The position numbers and the translations under genes are program-made. DNA of 64,000 nt. Origin: Orientallactaga sibirica (lineage: Eukaryota; Chordata; Mammalia; Rodentia; Dipodidae). Shown here piece by piece: positions 31,021 through 41,785 of this stretch (the stretch's first letter is position 1; every line of letters starts with the position of its first letter). A model generated the notes under the pieces. That model was given only the letters and a program-made list of their open reading frames with translations, was not told the DNA's origin and did no database searches. The DNA lies in assembly GCA_036365145.1 (NCBI GenBank), contig JAEOAD010000026.1, forward strand, positions 5,232,001 through 5,296,000, in the 5' to 3' direction.

Positions 31021-31689
31021 AAGACTGTTTATAGTGAGTTATCAGGCATCTCCTTAGGTTGTGTCATTTATCGCAAACTGAAAAGACATTTTTCTTCCAC
31101 TTAACTTTAGAAGTTACAGTTCTTGCCTCATAACTGTAAATTCTTTCCTCCTTCCTGGTTGCTCTTGGGTCCGGGCGCTGATACGACTCAGATAGAAGCG
31201 GAAACACGGGTCCTGGGTTGACTCTGGTTCTCAAGCTCTTGAATGAGAACACTTGACAGCTTCTTCTAGCTTTGATTTTGTACTTTGCCCATTTTGAAAA
31301 GACCTCAAAGAATTGCTTCCATTTCCTGATAACCATAAGTGGTCTTTAACTGTCCTGTCCCTTCTTTGGATGATTCTGCCACATTTCTAGTTGTCTTACA
31401 AAACCGTGACTGTCTCGGGTCCTCTCGCATAGTTGAAGTAGATACGTTCTTAGGCCTTGGATACTGCCCTGGTTAGTGTCATTTATAGTTTGTACTTAGT
31501 GTAAAATATATTTGCAAGGACTCTGTTGTGTTTCCCCCCAGTGTTCCACTCATTATGCTGAAATGGAATTCCCTATGGGTTGAAAACTGTCCCTTGTCTT
31601 AAAAGCTTTTAAGTTTGAAGGTTACTTTTGGCTCAGTGCACAGTGAGGAATGCGCATTCTGTGAGTCAGTCAAGTCTGTGGCTGGCCTG

Positions 31690-31719
31690 TTGATGTCTTC
31701 TTTCCATTTTGTCTCCTAG
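31690..31719 (+). other. ZNRF3: Splice acceptor of the ZNRF3 exon
   Basis: Pyrimidine-rich tract with TTCTTTCCATTTTG followed by TCTCCTAG at 31712-31719. No upstream AG intervenes within the tract. The AG is immediately followed by an in-frame ATG. Confidence 0.9.
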
Positions 31720-31845
31720 ATGCACCCACTGGGCCTGTGTAACAACAATGACGAGGAAGACTTGTATGAGTACGGCTGGGTAGGAGTGGTGAAGCTGGAG
31801 CAGCCAGAATTGGACCCCAAACCATGCCTCACTGTCTTGGGCAAG
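31720..31845 (+). CDS. ZNRF3: ZNRF3 internal coding exon (probably exon 2), extracellular domain segment
   Basis: ZNRF3 is a single-pass membrane RING E3 ligase. It ubiquitinates Frizzled and LRP6 at the cell surface to damp Wnt signalling; R-spondins with LGR4/5 remove it. This exon codes 42 residues, starting [20 protein letters not shown] and ending in CLTVLGK. I recognise it as the protease-associated-type ectodomain, about residues 101-142 of the roughly 930-residue human protein. Two cysteines (exon residues 7 and 36) are spaced like the ectodomain disulfide pair of the paralogue RNF43. The reading frame is open, phase 0 at both junctions, with AG acceptor before and GTAAG after. The first codon is ATG, matching the start I remember for a shorter human isoform lacking the signal peptide. 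The RING, transmembrane and C-terminal exons are not in the window. RNF43 is the main alternative, but the NNNDEED and [18 protein letters not shown] strings fit ZNRF3 better. Confidence 0.93.
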
Positions 31846-31851
31846 GTAAGC
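31846..31851 (+). other. ZNRF3: Splice donor of the ZNRF3 exon
   Basis: AAG|GTAAGC, a strong consensus 5' splice site, after the last lysine codon. Confidence 0.92.
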
Positions 31852-33117
31852 ACTGGGTTTCCATTTAACCATTTCCCAAGCTTTCAGGTAGTTGGTTCTG
31901 GAGAAGAGCCATGCTAGGGCAGCACTCACTCCTGACTGAAGTTCTCTTGTGAGCTGAGGCCATAGACCTTCCTTGCAGACAGCCCACCATGGGCTCGTGA
32001 ATGCTTTGCTGTGGAGGGGGCTGCTAGCCTCAGTTTGGTCTTTATATGGGAACTTAGCTCACAGGTGGTTAGGAAGTAAAGCAAGATGCAAATGCCTAGT
32101 GCCTCATTATTCACCCCATTTAGAAGTACTAAAAAAGGGGGTGCTATGAGGGTAAGCCATCCCTGAAGACTTTTCAGATGTGACAGGTAACTACCACCTG
32201 TTTGAAAGTGCCTCATTTTATTAAGGGAAAGGGTATAGTAAGTTATTTGAATTTTTGGTTGGAGGAAAGGTGTTATCCTCTAAACAGAGTTATTGCTTAG
32301 ATGTTTTGGTAAACCCCAAAGCTGCAATTCTAGCCCCCATGGGGAGAGAGCCGAGTCCTGGTCCCTGACAGTTTCTCTTCTCCTGGAAGATCTCATAAGA
32401 AAAGTTGTGGTTTTGATGTAGGGAGCCTTTGCAGTGATTCCCAAAAGACCTTTGGCCCGGACACCTCACAGGCCTAATTTGCTTGTGATTTTTATGCCTC
32501 TTTTTGTCTTCTGAGTAGTTCCAGGGCTCATGTCAAGTTTTCCTGCCCTTTCATCGAGGGGAGAAAACCCAACAGAAATTATGACCTGTTTGGTTTCTGG
32601 TTCACTAAGTTGAATGAAGGTGTTTTAGGTGGCTCAGCCCTGGTGCTTCATCATTTAAACAGTTGACCAGACCTTCTTAATAGTGGTTAGAACAAGCAAC
32701 CCTCTCGAGAATACTTTGGTGTTTTCCTGGGAGAAATGCCAGCCATATCCAAAAGGTAGGAACAGTGCTTCCCTTGTAGGTATCTGCCACTAACAGGCCA
32801 TTTTCTCCTCTGCTTTTGCCGCTGTTGTGCTGTGCTCAGCTCGTTGGCTTCATTTGCTTTGCCCCAATCCCATGAGGCTCCGAGTCTTGTGTCTGTAAAT
32901 GGGTTGGAACAGGGCTCACAGTATCACCCTTGTTGTCCTTCCATGGCTTAGTGGTGGGCCACTCGTTGAGTCACTCAGCAAGCCTAAATGTTTCCTCCTC
33001 TGCCTGAAACAACTGCACGGTTTTACTTGGAGAGTTTTCTATAGTTTGGCCTGCGGGCCTGTGAAGCCAAGAGGAATGGGAAGGAAACTTTAGACCTATA
33101 TTGAATCATTAAGTATT

Positions 33118-33200
33118 TTTGGGGTTTATTCATTCACTAAATAGTTATTGAACACAGGGGTCTAGGAGCTAAGTGTGTGGTTCACCTGCCTGAGAGCAGC
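33118..33200 (+). repeat. Ancient mammalian repeat fragment
   Basis: TTATTCATTCACTAAATAGTTATTGAACAC and GTCTAGGAGCTAAG resemble the widespread TTCATTCAACAAATATTTATTGAGCACC phrase of old mammalian repeats. Short and diverged. Confidence 0.4.
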
Positions 33201-34297
33201 AGTCCTCCATGTTTCTGTTTGGAAAGATTTAACAGATGGGTCAAGGCAACACTGGCATGTGGATATTATTGCTGTTTGTCTGAAGAGTTGGCACCTGAGT
33301 GAAATTATTAGCAAAAAGAGCTTGGGCCGCACAAAGTAAGATGGCTTCCATTTGCTTTAAACCTGGGCTGGCAGACAACATGTCAGGAGTCAGGATCTTT
33401 TTCCCTCTGCCTTTTTTCCTCCTCCTTCTCTAAATGTGGTGTTGACAGCTACTTTCTTAATAACTTGGCCAACTCTGTTTTCTTATTATGGGAGGGGGGG
33501 GTCCACAAGGGCAGAATCAAGGCACAATAATCTCCCTGCAGACAACATGATTTTCCTTCCATTTTCTTGGCTATAGCAAGAAGTGATTGGGAGAAGCACA
33601 AAGGCATAGGCAAAGGGCTGGGGTTTAGCTTTGTGTGGAGCACCTGGGTTCCAGCTCCAACACTGGAAACGGGGGAAAAGTTAAAAGGTAGAGGAAGAAA
33701 GTGTGCCCGGCCCAATATGTGGGTGGGGGTGGAGGGACTGTTCTTGGTGGATGTTGAGACTTGTTGAAAGCCATAGAAGGAAGGGCTGCTCTGTCAGCAG
33801 CAGAAAGGCCCGTGGGAGAACAGGAGAGGGCTAGACACACAGGCCCCTCTCCCCACTCCCCGCCTTTACCACCTACCAGCTCACAGAACATGCTATGCCG
33901 AAACCTAGAAGAGGAATGTCCTAACTTTGAAGGGAAGGGGAAAAAAAAAACATAAAGGCCCTCTCCAGGAGTTCAAATAAAGTTTCGTTTTAAAAGCACA
34001 AGACAAACTCGTCACCTTGGTTTATTACCAAACACTTTTGAACTCCTCAGAAAAGAACACTGTTAACTCACCAGAAAAAACTGATTTATGATCATACCCT
34101 TCTAATCTCCTTCATTCTGTAGACAGGAGGCAAAGACAGTGGGATCATCTAGGACAGCAGGGTTGGGCCCCCACAGGGAAAGGCTCCCAGGGCACCCAGC
34201 CAGGCCTCATCTCATCCTGCCAAGCCCCACTTTTTTCACTTACTATGGAGACACTGTTCTGGAGGCCCTTGCCCCCCCTTCTTCCTCCTCCTTCTTC

Positions 34298-34451
34298 TTT
34301 TTTTTTTTTTTTTTTTTTTTTTTTGAGGTAGGGTCTTATTGTAGCCTAGACTACACTCTGTAGTCCCAGGGTGTCCTTGAACTCATGGTGATCCTCTTCC
34401 ATCTGCCTCCCAAGTGCTGGGATTAAAGGCGTGCGCCACCACGCCTGGCTC
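34298..34451 (-). repeat. B1 SINE, antisense, internal deletion
   Basis: Poly-T, GAGGTAGGGTCTTATTG, loss of part of CAGGCTGACCTGGAATTC, ends CACCACGCCTGGC. Confidence 0.85.
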
Positions 34452-35130
34452 TTCTAACATTTTGAGCTTCTAGATTATATTTAAGATCTCTCCTCAATGT
34501 CCTAGTTTGGGAAATTCAAGTTGTAACATTAAAAACAATTAAGCCCATGGTGGTTTTTCTAGGAAATTAAAGTTAATATTCTGGGGTAAGTACTGAAGGA
34601 TCTGGCTCTAGGGATGGCATTTGGGCTAGCCAGAGAGGATCACTTACCATTTGCTGCCGGAAGTCTCAGGGAACCAAGTAGAAGTAGCCCAGGCATCAAT
34701 CCTTTGAGCCAGGTTAGGCTGATATGCAGGTTGGCAGGGAAGAAACTTGCCCTTTGGTGAGCAGGAGTCAAGGGGAGTTTGTCCTTTCTGGGATGGTTGG
34801 CGTATGGTGCGCATGTCATGGTTGAGACTAACCAACCTGAGTTTAAACCTGTTTCCCCAGTTCCAGCCCTATTGACCCCTACGGTCATGTACCCTCTGCA
34901 TGTTTCCACCTCCTTCAGTGGGAACTGCGCTAAACAAAGCAGTGACTTTTATTGTCCCTCCTCTCCTTTCTCCTTCCCTCATCACCCTCTGTTTCTTTTA
35001 GCACTGAGCTACATACTGAGCTAGAGTAGAAAGGTTGGTGATTGACAGGCCCTGGTAGGGGAAATGGAGGTTGTTATTTAGCTGGTATAGAGTTTCAGTT
35101 TGGGAAGAGAAAAAGTTCTGAAGATGAATA
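34452..35130. other. Unique intronic sequence
   Basis: Nothing recognised. Confidence 0.35.
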
Positions 35131-35138
35131 GTGTTTGT

Positions 35139-35177
<39 letters not shown>

Positions 35178-35352
35178 CAAACAGAGAGAGATAGAAGAGA
35201 GACAGACAGAAAAAGAATGGGCACGCCAGAGCCTCTAGCCACTGCAAACGAACTCCAGACTCATGTGCCCCTTGTGCATCTGGCTTAGTTGGGTCTTGGG
35301 GAACTGAACCTAGATCCTTTGGCTTCACAAGCAAATGCCATCTCTCCAGCCC
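35131..35352 (-). repeat. tSINE, antisense
   Basis: TTTA tail of about 11 units; lacks the TTAACC-CTAAG strip before the CCATCTCTCCAGCCC end; target duplication TGAATAGTGTTT at 35124 and 35353. Confidence 0.85.
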
Positions 35353-35462
35353 TGAATAGTGTTTTGACATTGTGAATATACATTATTCCACTAGCCTGAA
35401 CACTTCCTGTTTAAAATGGAAAATTCCACATTATGCATACTTTATTAAAATAAAAATGTATG

Positions 35463-35660
35463 GACTGGAGAGATGGGTCAGTGGTTAAAGACACTTGCTT
35501 GCAAAGCCTGAAGGCCAAGGTTCAATTCCTTAGTACCCACATAAAACCAAATGCACGAAGTAGTGCATGCTTCTGGAGTTTGTTTGCAGTGGCTAGAGGC
35601 TCTGGTGTGACCATACCACTCTCTTTTGTCTTCTGCTTCTCTCTATCTCCAATAAATGAA

Positions 35661-35699
<39 letters not shown>
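35463..35699 (+). repeat. tSINE, sense, with (AATA)n tail
   Basis: GACTGGAGAGATGGGTCAG head, AGGTTCAATTCC B box, tail of about 11 AATA units (35651-35698). Confidence 0.88.
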
Positions 35700-35700
<1 letters not shown>

Positions 35701-35777
35701 CCACTTAAATCATTTTATAACATATGCCATAGAATGGAAGTAGATAGTAATAATTTTAAAACTGCATATGGGAAAAA

Positions 35778-35945
35778 AAGCTGCATATGGTAGCATATGC
35801 CTGTAATTGCAGCAGTTGGGAGGGAGAGTGAGGCAGGAAGGTTGCTATGACTCTTGAGGACATCATGGGCTACACAGTGAGATTCAGGCCAGCCTGGGCT
35901 CCAAAGTGAGACCCGATCTCAAAACCAGAACAAAACAAAAATAGT
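35778..35945 (+). repeat. Old B1-like element, sense
   Basis: AGCTGCATATGGTAGCATATGCC to GAGACCCGATCTC with A-rich tail; well diverged from the young B1. Confidence 0.65.
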
Positions 35946-37127
35946 AATAACAGCAACAGTGAGTAGGTGCAGTTCTGTTATGAGTGGATGCCTGGTATTT
36001 CTGAGCCCCGACGTAAGGAAGGACAGGAAACAAGTGGTCCAGGTGACCCTGGAGCAAACAAGATAGGAACTGCACTCTCCTTTGCACCTCACACCACCCC
36101 TGGGAAAGTTTCTTCCAAAGCTTTCAAACAGCAGCTCTTAAAATAGAGAATCTGACTAATGGGAAATGGGCTTTGTATTTTTATTCTTTTTTCATGACAT
36201 AGTAGATGGAGAAGTAGAAACTGAAGCCAACTGAAATGCAGAGATCTTGTTCCCCAAATGTGAACCAGAATCTGAAATGTCATAAGTGACGGTAGCCCTT
36301 AGTGCTTAAGGGGCTTTGGGGGTGGGGTCCCAGAAGGGCTGGTTGCCTTATGATGCTGAATAAATTTTAACAAATACCTAGGAATTAGAGCTGTTTTCTC
36401 CAGGAAACTGGCTCACTGACTTTTCTGGTAAAATCAGTGCTGTTGTTAATCCAATAGCAAATTTCAAAGTGTGGCTAGACACCCCCTTAGGAATCCTTAA
36501 GTTTCTTTCCAGGATTCACTACATCAGAACTGCTTTCATAGCAATACACAATGTCGCTTGTCTTACTTGCATGCTTTCTAGCTCTCTCTCTCTCTCTCTC
36601 TGAAATTTATGGTTAAATTTTCCAAGGACATCGTTCTACATGATGACTTCACCCCTCTGACAACTAATGGAATGTGTGATTGTGAATTCTGCGTTTGAAA
36701 AACTTCTCAGTTTTAATTCCTAATATGGTAAATATCAATAGCTTGTAACGCATATGAACAAAAGTTCTTTGGGGCTCTTAACTTTGAAGAATGTGAAATA
36801 AAAATCTGAAATTTGAGCTCACCAACCTAGCATTATGTTCCTACTGCAGGACAGTCTTACAGAGCTCCACTGAACTCTATAAAGTTTGTAAAGTCCGTGA
36901 GAATATATTGTCATGAGATGATCCTCTTCTACAGTACCAGAGCCACATGAGTGTTAGTTCTGCAGGATTGGTAATTCAAACAAGACCAGCAGGTTTCTGT
37001 TGTTCACACTTAATAGCAAATAACCAGATAGTGAATTTGAATAACGTAAGCAACTATCTTGGAGGGTTGAATTAACATGTAACTATCAGCTTTGACTTTT
37101 GAACTTTATAGGTATTGGGGTGGGTAA
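35946..37127. other. Unique intronic sequence
   Basis: No SINE; a TC run at 36582-36601. Nothing coding recognised. Confidence 0.4.
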
Positions 37128-37315
37128 CTTTTTTTTTTTTTTTTTTAGAGACAGAACAAGAGAGAATTGGCATGCCAGGGCCTCAGCCACTGCAGTCGAA
37201 CTTCAGATGCTTGCCTCACCTTTATGCGTCTGGCTAACATGAGATCTGCAGAGCTGAACATGGGTCCTTAGGCTTTGCAGACAAGCGCCTTAACCGCTAA
37301 GCAATCTTGCCAGCC
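37128..37315 (-). repeat. tSINE, antisense, diverged
   Basis: Poly-T then AGAGACAGAACAAGAG; body with GCAGTCGAACTTCAG; ends GCAATCTTGCCAGCC. Confidence 0.8.
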
Positions 37316-37372
37316 CCCCCTTTTAACTTTTTTCTTAACTATTTTTATATATGTGCATAATGGGGGTTTTTG

Positions 37373-37530
37373 GGGTTTTTTTGGGGGGGGGGTCGAGGTA
37401 GGGTCTCGCTCTAGCCCAGGCTAACCTGGAATTCACTATGTAGTCTCAGGGTGGCCTTGAACTCGTGGCAATCCTCCTACCTCTGCCTCCCAAGTGCTAG
37501 GATTAAAGGCATGTGCCACCACACCCGGCT
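37373..37530 (-). repeat. B1 SINE, antisense, first of three
   Basis: G run (37383-37392) then TCGAGGTAGGGTCTCGC; near consensus to CACCACACCCGGC. Confidence 0.9.
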
Positions 37531-37675
37531 GTTTGTTTTTCGAGGTAGGGTCTTGCTCTAGCCCAGGTTGACCTGGAATTCACTATGTAGTCTCAGGGTG
37601 GCCTTAAACTGACATTAATTCTCTAACCTCTGTCTCCTGAGTGCTGCCATTAAAGGTGTGTCCCACCATATATGG
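37531..37675 (-). repeat. B1 SINE, antisense, second of three
   Basis: GTTTTTCGAGGTAGGGTCTTGC to GTGTCCCACCATATATGG; more diverged at its 5' end. Confidence 0.85.
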
Positions 37676-37679
37676 GTGT

Positions 37680-37829
37680 GTTGGGCGTTTCAAGGTTAGC
37701 GTCTCACTTTAGCCCAGGCTGACCTGGAATTCACTATGTACTCTCAAGGCGGCTTAGAACTCATGACGATTCTCCTACCCCTGCCTCCTGAGTGCTAGCA
37801 TTAAAGGCGTGCACCACCACGCCTAGCCC
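37680..37829 (-). repeat. B1 SINE, antisense, third of three
   Basis: GGGCGTTTCAAGGTTAGCGTC to GCACCACCACGCCTAGCC. Confidence 0.85.
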
Positions 37830-38035
37830 TGGCTATATATTTTAATCATATTACTCTTTTGTCCGTCCTCCTCTTATCCTTCCATTGAGCCCCTTCCTCC
37901 AACTAGTCCCTCTTCTATGTTGATGCCTCTCTCTTGCCTCCCTTCGTTATCCATGATTAGATCTGTTATAGTCAGTAATGCTAAGATTATAGAACCTCAA
38001 CCAATTTTAGTCTTCCCCTCTCATCTCCAAACACA
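37830..38035 (-). repeat. L1-like 3'-end family fragment
   Basis: CTTCCATTGAGCCCC, TCCAACTAGTCCCTCTTCTATGTTGATGCC equals the 29280-29325 part of the long copy. Confidence 0.5.
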
Positions 38036-38649
38036 GTCCTGCCCAGCAAATAGGTACCCTGTTCCTAACGTGAGCCGAGGTGGGCTTCTTGAGGAGGAAT
38101 TTTGGAAGGATCTGCAGATTTATTTTAGGAAGCACTTGTGTAAATATCTCCCACATTTGGTTAAAATGGAAAGCAAGAAAGGAACTGAGCAAAAGAAATC
38201 AGATCAAGAGGAGAAGATTGGCATGATACGAATGGGAAGAACTCAGGGAATACCACTTTCCTTCTGAGGCCACACGTGTCTGATTTGAAAGTCACAAACT
38301 TAACTTGATGCTTTTCATCCACACCTCAATCTGCCTGGAACCTCTTGGTTAAAAGGCTATATTAAACACAATACTTTTTAAAATCTGAATCAGAGACATT
38401 TTCAGCTATAAAAAGCTAATTGAAACCATTCTTTGAAACCTATTGGGAGGTTTGAAGGAGTTTTAAAGACAGAATGGTGAACAGAACAAATGAAGTGTCT
38501 GCTAACGTGAGGAGCATGGGCAGCTGGCTATCTCCCAAGACTGAGAAGCCTGGACCGCAACAGTCCCCATCACTGAGCCATTCTCTCCACAGAGTAAGAG
38601 AGATGATGATGACAGGCCATCCAAAAAGCTCATCAAAATGACCATTCAA
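38036..38649. other. Unique intronic sequence
   Basis: Nothing recognised. A CAG followed by an acidic/basic open stretch at 38590 looked exon-like but has no donor in frame with a known domain. Confidence 0.35.
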
Positions 38650-38819
38650 GCCAGGCGTGGTAGCTCACGCTTTTAATCCCAGCACTCGGGAGGCAGAGGT
38701 AGGAGGATCGCCATGAGTTCAATGTCACCCTGAGACTACAGAGTGAATTCCAGGTCAGCCTGACCTAGAGTGAAACCCTACCTCAAAAAACCAAACCCCC
38801 CCCCAAAAAAAAAAAAAAA
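38650..38819 (+). repeat. B1 SINE, sense
   Basis: AGCCAGGCGTGGTAGCTCACGC to CTACCTCAAAAAACC with C-run-interrupted A tail. Confidence 0.9.
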
Positions 38820-38931
38820 GCCTGGTGTGGTGGCACATGTCTCCCTTAATCCCAGCCTTCATAAGGTAGAGGTAGGAGGATCGCCGTGAGTTCAAGGCCA
38901 CCCTGAGACTACACAGTGAATCCCTACCTTG
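38820..38931 (+). repeat. B1 SINE, sense, 3' truncated
   Basis: CCTGGTGTGGTGGCACATG to GTGAATCCCTACCTTGG; lacks AGGTCAGCCTGGGCTAGAG. Starts in the A tail of the previous copy; followed by a G run at 38934-38943. Confidence 0.82.
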
Positions 38932-39254
38932 GCGGGGGGGGGGTGGGGGGAGTGGGGAAGGCCACTGAACTTATTAACTTTTGAGAGGCCATTTTGAAAG
39001 AAAAAAGTTAGAACTGAATGTCATGATATATAAAGTACCAGTCTGAGGTCAGGTGTCCAGAATCACTCATACCTGGAGCAAGCCTAGAAGTTCCATCCGC
39101 TCTCTATTCTCAGCTAGAATGGCGTTATGCAGAAATTTCTGGTGCTCACCTGCCCCCGGTGTACTTAGATAGCACAAGAACAGAAGACTACCCTCGCTTA
39201 GACACAGAATCTCACTGGAAGCACAGGCAGGCGGAATGGAGATATGAGAAGAGT
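38932..39254. other. Unique intronic sequence
   Basis: G-rich start, then nothing recognised. Confidence 0.35.
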
Positions 39255-39410
39255 CCTTCTACTTTCTCCTTCACTGTCCATGAGGGAATGTGGATATTGT
39301 GCAGGTAACAGCAGTCTCTGTAAGGTCATGAATGCAACACCACGTCCCGTCCAGAAGCCATCATGCCAAAGCACTCTTCCCCCTGGCCTTGGTCATAACG
39401 ACCTTAGATT
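39255..39410 (-). repeat. L1-like 3'-end family fragment
   Basis: TGTGCAGGTAACAGCAGTCTC, GTAAGGTCATGAATGCAAC and CAGAAGCCATCATGCC parallel 16600-16660. Confidence 0.45.
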
Positions 39411-39432
39411 CATTACATAAATACCATTTCTT

Positions 39433-39600
39433 GCCGGGCATGGTGGCGCACACCTTTAATGCCAGCACTCAGGAGGTAGATAGCAGAGGTAGGAGGATCA
39501 CCATGAGTTCAAGGCCACCCTGGGACTACATAGTGAATTCCATGTCAGCCTGGGCTGGAGTGAGACCCTACCTCAAAAAAAGAAAGAAAGAGAGAGATAG
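39433..39600 (+). repeat. B1 SINE, sense
   Basis: TGCCGGGCATGGTGGCGC head; AGGTAGATAGC insertion near 39475; tail AAAGAAAGAAAGAGAGAG. Confidence 0.9.
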
Positions 39601-39740
39601 GAAGAAAGAAAATTGTCTGTGTTCTGCCGCTCACTTCTGAAGTGAAGTCAAAGTGAACCACTCTTCACAGAAAGAGCACAAACATTGACTATTACTGTCA
39701 ACATCCTTCTTTTACTAAAATGAAAAATTAAAAAGAGTAC

Positions 39741-39846
39741 TTCCGGATGTGGTGGTGCACGATCGCTATGAGTTCAAGGTCAGTCTGGAACTCCAGAATG
39801 AACTCCTGGGGTACAGCAAGACCCTATATCCAAAAAAAAAAAAAAA
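39741..39846 (+). repeat. B1 SINE, sense, internally deleted
   Basis: CGGATGTGGTGGTGCACG fused to ATCGCTATGAGTTC; A tail; target duplication AAAAGAGTACTTC at 39731 and 39845. Confidence 0.8.
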
Positions 39847-39948
39847 AGAGTACTTCACTGTTTTGCATTGCTTTGGTTATTAGAAAACATTAAACTGTAA
39901 ACATTTTCTGTGTGTTAATTTGATTTCCTTTCCTATCACTTATTTGTT

Positions 39949-40136
39949 ATTTTTTTATTAGATATATTTATTTGAGAGAGAAAGAATGAGTACACCAGGG
40001 CTTCCAACCTCTGCAAACAAACTCTAGACACATGTGCCACCTTGTGCATCTAGCTTACGTGGGTCCTAGGGAATCGAACCTGGGTCCTTTGGCTTTGCAG
40101 GCAAGTGCCTTAGCTGCTAAGCCATCTCTCCAGGTC
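39949..40136 (-). repeat. tSINE, antisense
   Basis: TTTATTAGATATATTTATTTGAGAG tail, GGGAATCGAACCTGGG, ends CTCTCCAGG. Confidence 0.88.
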
Positions 40137-40219
40137 TCCATCCCTTGTTTGTTATTTTGGTGTTCTGTTTCAGAAACTCATTCTTTTACTGAGATTCACT
40201 AGACCTTACTGTGGTGTGT

Positions 40220-40374
40220 TTTGTTGTTTGAAGTATGGTCTCACTCTATCCCAGGATGACCTAGAACTCACTCAGACTCACTCTGGTCTCAGGCTGGCCT
40301 TGATCTCACAGTGATCATCCTACCTCTGCCTCCCAAGTGCTGCAATTAAATGCATGCACCACCACGCATGGCTT
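40220..40374 (-). repeat. B1 SINE, antisense
   Basis: GAAGTATGGTCTCACTC with a local CTCACTCAGACTCACTC duplication near 40268, to CACCACGCATGGC. Confidence 0.85.
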
Positions 40375-40609
40375 TACTGTGGTATTTCTATGCAGTCGTG
40401 TGTGTGCATGTGGAGTTAAGGCTCCTCCACGTTGAACTCAGTAGAAGAATGCTAAGTCAAGAATATGGAAAGATAGGAGAGTGACTACTTAAGCTAACAG
40501 TGGTTCTGCAAGAGACTGAGCTACTCCTAAGAAGGACCCACAAATGCAGGTGTTCCAGCTGTATGGCCTGGTGTAGCTATCTTTCCATCTGTCCATCCCT
40601 CACCTACCT

Positions 40610-41085
40610 CTTCGTGGTGTGTTGGGCGCATGTGAGTGCTGGCACACAAATGGGAGTTAGAGGACAACTTTTGGGTGTTGGTCCTTGCTTTCCACCTCCT
40701 TTGAGTCAGGGTCTTATGTCTACTGCTGTGTTTTTCAGGGTAGCTGTCCCCTGAGCTGCTTCCTGCAGATTCTCATGTCTCTGTCTTCCTTCTCTTTTCT
40801 TCTTCCTCCGTTCTCCCTTCTTCTCCTTCTCCTTTTTTTTTTTTTTTTTTTCAAGGCAGGGCCTCATTCTAGCCCAGGCTGACTTTGAATTGACAGAGAT
40901 CACTTTACCTCGGCTTCCAGAGTGCTGGGATTAAAGGCTCTGTCTCCCTTCTTGCCCAGAGCTATGGCTGGGATTACAAAGGCCTGTCACAGCAACTGGC
41001 TTTTTAACGTGGGTGCTAGAGTTCTAAACTCGGGAGCTTATGCTTGTACAGCAAGCATTTTATTCACTGAGCCATCTCCCCAGCA
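40610..41085 (-). repeat. Old B2/B3/B4-type tRNA SINE, antisense
   Basis: GCATGTGAGTGCTGGCAC, GAGTTAGAGGACAACTTTTGGG, GGTCCTTGCTTTCCACC, GCTGGGATTACAAAGGCC and TATTCACTGAGCCATCTCCCCAGC occur in order, interrupted by the B1 at 40832. Related copies at 44700 and 52600. Confidence 0.55.
40832..40938 (-). repeat. B1 SINE, antisense, internally deleted, nested
   Basis: Poly-T, TCAAGGCAGGGCCTCATTC, to GTGCTGGGATTAAAGGC; the middle third is missing. Confidence 0.8.
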
Positions 41086-41636
41086 CCAGGACATGATTTC
41101 TTTATGGATTTAAAATTATATTTCATCAGGTCTCAGTAAAAGAAGACAAGACAGTCTATCGTTTTGAAACCTAGAGCCCAAAAAGGATGTAGGATGTGAC
41201 AGCTGTCAGTCAGCCATCCACCCCGCTGTGTCTTTAGTGCCTTTGAAGAGAATCGCTCAAAGGTTCCCTTTTAAAATGTTTAAGATCAAAATGTTCTCAA
41301 AGTATCTTTTTTCTCAAAGACTTGCTGATGAGCGAGCACTAGGCTGGAAATAATTCTTCTAACTGATGGCCAGGTCCCTTGTTCCCAGCAGGGGAGCCAA
41401 TAGGTATGTAAAAAGGTAGCCTCATTACCTGGGTTTCTGGGCTGTTCCACAGACAGTGCAGGGACCGTTTTCATTAAGATCTACCCACGAACCTCAGCTA
41501 TCTGGAAGACCTGACTTCAGGCTACTCAGCAAGCAGGAGCTGGTAGGGGCTGTGCGTGACGAAGGGAGATAGGCTGTACCATGGCTCTCCATCTACTAGA
41601 CCTGAGGCTATGCTCCTGAGGTTGGTTTGTTTGTTT
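41086..41636. other. Unique intronic sequence
   Basis: Nothing recognised. Confidence 0.35.
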
Positions 41637-41785
41637 GTTTTGGTTTTTCGAGGTAGGGTCTCACTCTAGTTCAGGCTGACCTGGAATTCACTATGTAGTC
41701 TCAGGGTGGCCTCGAACTCACGCCAATCCTCCTACCTCTGCCTCCCGAGTGCTGGGATTAAAGGCGTGAGCCACCACGCCCGACT
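41637..41785 (-). repeat. B1 SINE, antisense, young
   Basis: GGTTTTTCGAGGTAGGGTC to CCACCACGCCCGAC, near consensus. TTTGTTTGTTTGTTTT occurs on both sides. Confidence 0.92.

Larger units (their letters stand above)
1..31719 (+). other. ZNRF3: ZNRF3 intron 1 (3' portion)
   Basis: Inferred from the exon at 31720: everything upstream reads as intron of the same gene. I see no GC-rich CpG island and no signal-peptide exon here, so exon 1 should lie upstream of the window. The intron is filled by SINEs, ancient repeats and a tandem duplication. The extent is inference; a nested non-coding transcript cannot be excluded. Confidence 0.7.
29561..34297. other. SINE-poor block containing the ZNRF3 exon
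   Basis: 4.7 kb without a single B1 or tSINE, while the neighbouring DNA averages one every few hundred bases. It holds only ancient repeats and the exon. Suggests constraint or regulatory content around the exon; this is inference. Confidence 0.5.

Noticed and set aside
38590..38650. Possible extra exon: CAG followed by an acidic/basic stretch
   Set aside because: No convincing donor, no match to ZNRF3, and it runs into a B1.
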